Below are positions 6,196-9,134 of a stretch of 9,134 nucleotides of DNA, in pieces. Source of the stretch: JAZNLR01 sp045579195 (GTDB lineage: Bacteria > Bacillota > Clostridia > Christensenellales > CAMQZB01); the NCBI GenBank assembly GCA_045579195.1, contig JAZNLR010000029.1, positions 1 through 9,134 on the forward strand, written 5' to 3'. Position numbers and translations under genes: made by a program. The notes below the pieces were generated by a model, which was not told the origin of the DNA, ran no database searches, and was given only the letters and a program-made list of their open reading frames with translations. The first letter of the stretch is position 1. Each line of letters opens with the position of its first letter.

Positions 6196-7593
6196 TTAAA
6201 CGGGATGAACGTCATTCTTGCGGTCATAGACCGTGGAATCAACCCCATACTTTGCTGCCTTGCGGTATTTGAAGAAATTCAAAGCGACCTGCGGGAACAA
6301 TGCATAAGAAAGAACGTCTTCTTCCTGTTCGATATATTCCTTAATTTCCTCACGGTATGCATCCAACTCCGGCTTGATGTCGTCTGCAGGACGGTGCGTG
6401 ATGCGAGTTGCGTCCCCAAGAACTTTCTCGACGATCTCAGCGTTGGGTTCAGCAGGCAGCCTGCCATATTCACCGCGCAAGAGCCCTTTGGATTCCTTCG
6501 TGACAACCTTATAGCGCTCGCCCATCAAAACGTTGAGAACTGCCTGAGTTCCGACGATCTGGCTGGTTGGCGTAACAAGCGGCGGGAAGCCGAAGTCTTC
6601 ACGAACCTTAGGCACCTCAGCAAGCACGTCAAGGAAACGGTCCTCCGCCTTCTGCTGTTTCAACTGGCTGAGCAAGTTGGAAAGCATTCCGCCGGGCACC
6701 TGATATACCAACGTGTTGATATCAATGCTGAGAACCTTTGCATCCAAGAATCCGTCTTCTTTCAAACGAGCTGCAACGCCCTTGAAGTGTTTTGCAATTT
6801 CGGAGAGCTTGGAAATCTCAATTCCCGTGTCAAACTCCGTTCCCCTCAGCGTTGCAACCAACGGTTCGGTTGCAGGCTGGCTGGTTCCGTTTCCGAGCGG
6901 AGAAAGAGCCGTATCAACAATGTCACAACCTGCCTCAATTGCCTTGAGGTAGATCATATCTCCCGTTCCGGCAGTATTGTGCGTATGCAGATGGATGGGA
7001 ACGTTAACTTTTTCCTTTAGCTTCTTCACGAGATCATATGCGGTATACGGCAACAGAATGTTTGCCATATCTTTGATACAGATCGTGTCAGCGCCCATGC
7101 GCTCAAGCTCACAAGCAAGCTCCACGAAGTACTCCGTGGTATGAACAGGACTGGTCGTATAGCTGATAGCAGCCTCGCAGATTCCGCCGTACTTCTTGGT
7201 TGCTTCCATCGCGGTCTTCATATTGCGCGTGTCATTCAAAGCATCGAAAATACGGATAATGTCAACGCCGTTCTTGATTGCCATCTCGACAAACTTTTCA
7301 ACAACATCATCAGCATAGTGCTTATACCCAAGAATATTCTGTCCGCGGAGAAGCATCTGGATCTTTGTGTTCGGAAGCGCAGCTTTGAGCTTTCTCAAAC
7401 GCTCCCACGGATCCTCATTTAAGAAGCGCAAGCAGGAGTCAAACGTTGCACCGCCCCATGCTTCCAAAGAATAATATCCGACTTCATCCAATGCTGAAAG
7501 TGCGGGAAGCATTTCGTCGATGCGCATACGCGTTGCCGCCTGAGACTGGTGCGCATCACGCAAAATCGTATCTGTAATCTTAACTTTTGCCAT
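6196..7593 (-). CDS. oadA: Oxaloacetate decarboxylase alpha subunit (carboxyltransferase, no biotin domain)
   Basis: A 465-residue TIM-barrel carboxyltransferase of the pyruvate carboxylase/oxaloacetate decarboxylase alpha family. It moves CO2 from oxaloacetate to biotin, leaving pyruvate. Visible landmarks are TILRDAHQS (9-17) with metal ligand D13, EAWGGATFD (44-52), LRGQN (82-86), IKDMAN with K174 (expected to be carbamylated) and HLHTHNTAG (201-209) with metal ligands H203 and H205. Residues after about 300 match the conserved carboxylase domain that follows the barrel. Klebsiella OadA is nearly 600 residues because it carries its own biotin domain; this protein stops at HPV without one. 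The separate carrier two genes upstream must supply biotin. GGAGG precedes the ATG, 16 bases after the oadB stop. Annotation as pyruvate carboxylase subunit B is possible, but the adjacent membrane beta subunit favours the Na+-pumping decarboxylase. Confidence 0.93.
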   Translation of the reverse strand: MAKVKITDTILRDAHQSQAATRMRIDEMLPALSALDEVGYYSLEAWGGATFDSCLRFLNEDPWERLRKLKAALPNTKIQMLLRGQNILGYKHYADDVVEKFVEMAIKNGVDIIRIFDALNDTRNMKTAMEATKKYGGICEAAISYTTSPVHTTEYFVELACELERMGADTICIKDMANILLPYTAYDLVKKLKEKVNVPIHLHTHNTAGTGDMIYLKAIEAGCDIVDTALSPLGNGTSQPATEPLVATLRGTEFDTGIEISKLSEIAKHFKGVAARLKEDGFLDAKVLSIDINTLVYQVPGGMLSNLLSQLKQQKAEDRFLDVLAEVPKVREDFGFPPLVTPTSQIVGTQAVLNVLMGERYKVVTKESKGLLRGEYGRLPAEPNAEIVEKVLGDATRITHRPADDIKPELDAYREEIKEYIEQEEDVLSYALFPQVALNFFKYRKAAKYGVDSTVYDRKNDVHPV

Positions 7594-7609
7594 TTTTCAA
7601 ATCCTCCGA

Positions 7610-8803
7610 TTATGCACCGAAAATTGCCAACAAAACGCCGGCGGCAATCGCCGATCCAATAACGCCTGCAACGTTCGGTCCCATTGCATGCATCAGCAAG
7701 TAGTTTTCAGGGTCATATTCCTGACCGACCTTCTGCGAAATACGCGCCGCCATCGGAACGGCGGAAACACCTGCAGAGCCAATCAAAGGATTGACTTTTC
7801 CCTTTGTTGCCCAACACATCAGCTTTCCGAAGAGAACGCCAGATGCAGTTCCCATCGAGAATGCAAAGAGACCAAGGAAGATGATCTTAAGCGTGTCCGG
7901 GCTTAAGAAGACCGGTCCATACGTCTTTGCACCAACAGAAATACCGAGCAAAATCGTGACAATGTTGATCAACTCGTTCTGTGCCGTTTTGGAAATACGG
8001 TCAACAACGCCGGATTCACGCATCAAGTTTCCAAGCATCAACATTCCGAGAAGGGGCAATGCAGACGGCAAGCAAACGCCGACAACGAGCGTAACTGCGA
8101 GCGGGAAAACGATCTTCTCGATCTTCTTGACCGGGCGCAAAGTTTCCATACGGATCTTGCGCTCTTTTTCAGTCGTCAATGCGCGCATGATCGGCGGCTG
8201 AATGATCGGAACAAGTGCCATATAAGAATAAGCGGCAATTGCGATCGTCGGAACCAAATTTGGAGCCAAAATACTTGAAACGTAAATTGCGGTCGGTCCG
8301 TCAGCACCACCGATAATTCCGATTGCAGCGGCCTGCGCACCATCAAAACCAAGCAAAAGTGCACCAAAGAAGGTTATAAAAATTCCAATCTGCGCAGCAG
8401 CACCTAAAAGCATGCTCTTCGGGTTGGAAATCAACGGTCCAAAGTCCGTCATCGCTCCGATTCCAAGGAAAATCAGCGGCGGATAGATGACGAGGTCAAC
8501 GCCTTGATAAAGGAAGTACAAAAGGCCTCCCTTTTCACCGATTTCAGGATTCGGTGCCGCCATCAAGATCTCCTTTGCGCCAGGAATGTTGATCAAAAAC
8601 GTTCCGAATGCAATCGGGAGAAGCAACAGCGGCTCAAACTGTTTTACAATTGCGAGATAGAGAAGAACGCAAGCGACCAACAACATCACGTAGCACTGCC
8701 AATCGCCATTCGCAAGCCCGGAAGCGTTCCAGAGGCTTTCGAAAATCTCCCCGAAGGTCTTCACTCCACCTTCACTCGCAAAACCGAGGAAAGATAAGAA
8801 CAT
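7610..8803 (-). CDS. oadB: Na+-translocating decarboxylase beta subunit
   Basis: A 397-residue multi-spanning membrane protein of the OAD_beta family (OadB/GcdB/MmdB). It decarboxylates carboxybiotin and couples this to outward Na+ transport. The sequence is a series of hydrophobic segments, starting with a membrane span near 38-53. Its family signatures are the re-entrant [10 protein letters not shown] (165-174), whose D168 corresponds to the Na+-binding D203 of Klebsiella OadB, and [13 protein letters not shown] (377-389) near the C-terminus. I place the start at the ATG at 8803, because GGAGGG (8808-8813) lies 4 bases upstream. A longer reading from TTG at 8815 would start inside that binding site and is unlikely. 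The paralogous beta subunits are alike, so substrate choice rests on the alpha subunit, which is of the oxaloacetate type. No gamma (OadG) subunit is in the window. Confidence 0.95.
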   Translation of the reverse strand: MFLSFLGFASEGGVKTFGEIFESLWNASGLANGDWQCYVMLLVACVLLYLAIVKQFEPLLLLPIAFGTFLINIPGAKEILMAAPNPEIGEKGGLLYFLYQGVDLVIYPPLIFLGIGAMTDFGPLISNPKSMLLGAAAQIGIFITFFGALLLGFDGAQAAAIGIIGGADGPTAIYVSSILAPNLVPTIAIAAYSYMALVPIIQPPIMRALTTEKERKIRMETLRPVKKIEKIVFPLAVTLVVGVCLPSALPLLGMLMLGNLMRESGVVDRISKTAQNELINIVTILLGISVGAKTYGPVFLSPDTLKIIFLGLFAFSMGTASGVLFGKLMCWATKGKVNPLIGSAGVSAVPMAARISQKVGQEYDPENYLLMHAMGPNVAGVIGSAIAAGVLLAIFGA

Positions 8804-8807
8804 TTTA

Positions 8808-8813
8808 CCCTCC
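8808..8813 (-). promoter_or_regulatory. oadB ribosome binding site (decides the start)
   Basis: GGAGGG is a near-perfect Shine-Dalgarno site, 4 bases before the ATG at 8803 and just after the carrier-protein TAA. It overlaps the alternative TTG codon, which rules that codon out as the main start. Confidence 0.85.
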
Positions 8814-8815
8814 AA

Positions 8816-9134
8816 TTATGCAATCGTTCCCAAAACGGCACCGGTGTTAACAGTTTCGCCCTTGGAAGCAACAGCCGTGAAAATTCCGTCTGCAGGAGCA
8901 GCAATGTCGTTTTCCATCTTCATTGCCTCAAGAACAACGACTGCCTGGCCCTTCTTAACGGGCGTTCCGTCAGGAACTTTGAAGCTGACAACCATGCCGG
9001 GCATCGGAGCCTTCACGGGCGTTCCGCCAGCGGGAGCAGCGGGCTTAGCAACAGGTGCAGCCGGAGCTGCAACAGGTGCTGCAGCAGGTGCGACAGGTGC
9101 AACGGGAGCTGCAACAGGTGCCGTTGCGACACCG
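8816..9134 (-). CDS. Biotin carboxyl carrier subunit (partial, N-terminus outside window)
   Basis: The last 105 residues of a small biotin carrier (GcdC/MmdC type). The C-terminal part is a biotinyl/lipoyl domain: KAPMPGMVVSF, then VVLEAMKMEN, where the lysine of EAMKM (codon 8918-8920) is the site of biotin attachment, ending VLGTIA. Before it runs a flexible linker made almost only of Ala, Pro and Val (repeated APVA/AAPVA units) that starts beyond the right edge. Such linkers let the biotin swing between the alpha and beta subunits. The GTG at 9016 could be taken for a start, but it lies within the conserved domain edge and the frame continues open upstream through the linker, so the true start is off-window. 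It is followed 12 bases later by oadB. Confidence 0.95.
   Translation of the reverse strand, partial: GVATAPVAAPVAPVAPAAAPVAAPAAPVAKPAAPAGGTPVKAPMPGMVVSFKVPDGTPVKKGQAVVVLEAMKMENDIAAPADGIFTAVASKGETVNTGAVLGTIA
9020..9130 (-). repeat. Ala-Pro-Val linker repeat within the biotin carrier gene
   Basis: Imperfect tandem GCACCTGTTGCAGCT-like units encode runs of APVA and AAPVA. This is a coding low-complexity repeat that fits a swinging-arm linker. Copy number is likely to vary between strains, and the repeat may continue past the window edge. Confidence 0.75.

Noticed and set aside
6169..7020. 283-codon open frame on the plus strand opposite oadA
   Set aside because: Antisense shadow of a conserved enzyme gene that starts inside the terminator hairpin; no family resemblance in its translation.
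8816..9016. Biotin carrier starting at GTG 9016 as a complete 66-residue protein
   Set aside because: The frame continues upstream through a typical Ala-Pro-Val linker, so the GTG is an internal valine codon.
1..9134. CRISPR array, tRNA, rRNA, insertion sequence or phage genes
   Set aside because: No direct repeats with spacers, no cloverleaf or rRNA sequence and no transposase or integrase motifs were seen on either strand.

Overview
The window looks like an ordinary core-genome segment of an anaerobic, fermentative Bacillota of the class Clostridia, probably from an uncultured gut-type lineage. I infer this from three things: the ispH-rpsA gene fusion downstream of cmk and plsC, a DUF3842 protein, and a sodium-pumping decarboxylase with a separate biotin carrier. 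The genus cannot be named from the sequence alone. All ten genes lie on the minus strand, so the genome reads from the right edge to the left edge. Coding density is very high and no mobile element, RNA gene, CRISPR array or phage gene is seen.

Right block (9134 to 6147): the end of a decarboxylase operon. It holds a biotin carrier protein (N-terminus cut by the window edge), the membrane beta subunit (oadB/gcdB family) and a pyruvate carboxylase-type carboxyltransferase alpha subunit (oadA). Together they would decarboxylate oxaloacetate via carboxybiotin and export Na+. A strong hairpin-plus-T-tract terminator (6147-6180) closes the block.

Middle block (6134 to 280): a promoter with a perfect -10 box (6106-6134) starts a six-gene operon: surE, a BaiN/HI0933-family flavoprotein, aroH chorismate mutase, cmk, a PlsC-type acyltransferase and an ispH-rpsA fusion. 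Five junctions separate these genes. Four are overlaps of 1, 4, 11 and 8 bases, and the fifth is a 4-base gap whose ribosome binding site lies over the upstream stop. Translation is therefore probably coupled along the chain. The products serve nucleotide salvage, aromatic amino acids, phospholipid synthesis, isoprenoid synthesis and translation. A second clear terminator (280-310) ends the operon.

Left edge: a DUF3842 gene starts only 20 bases beyond that terminator and runs off the window.

I did not find a new defence, mobile or secretion system. The observation I consider most worth testing is a good Shine-Dalgarno/ATG pair inside the ispH-rpsA fusion, placed at the domain boundary. It could let one mRNA make both the fusion and a free S1 protein.
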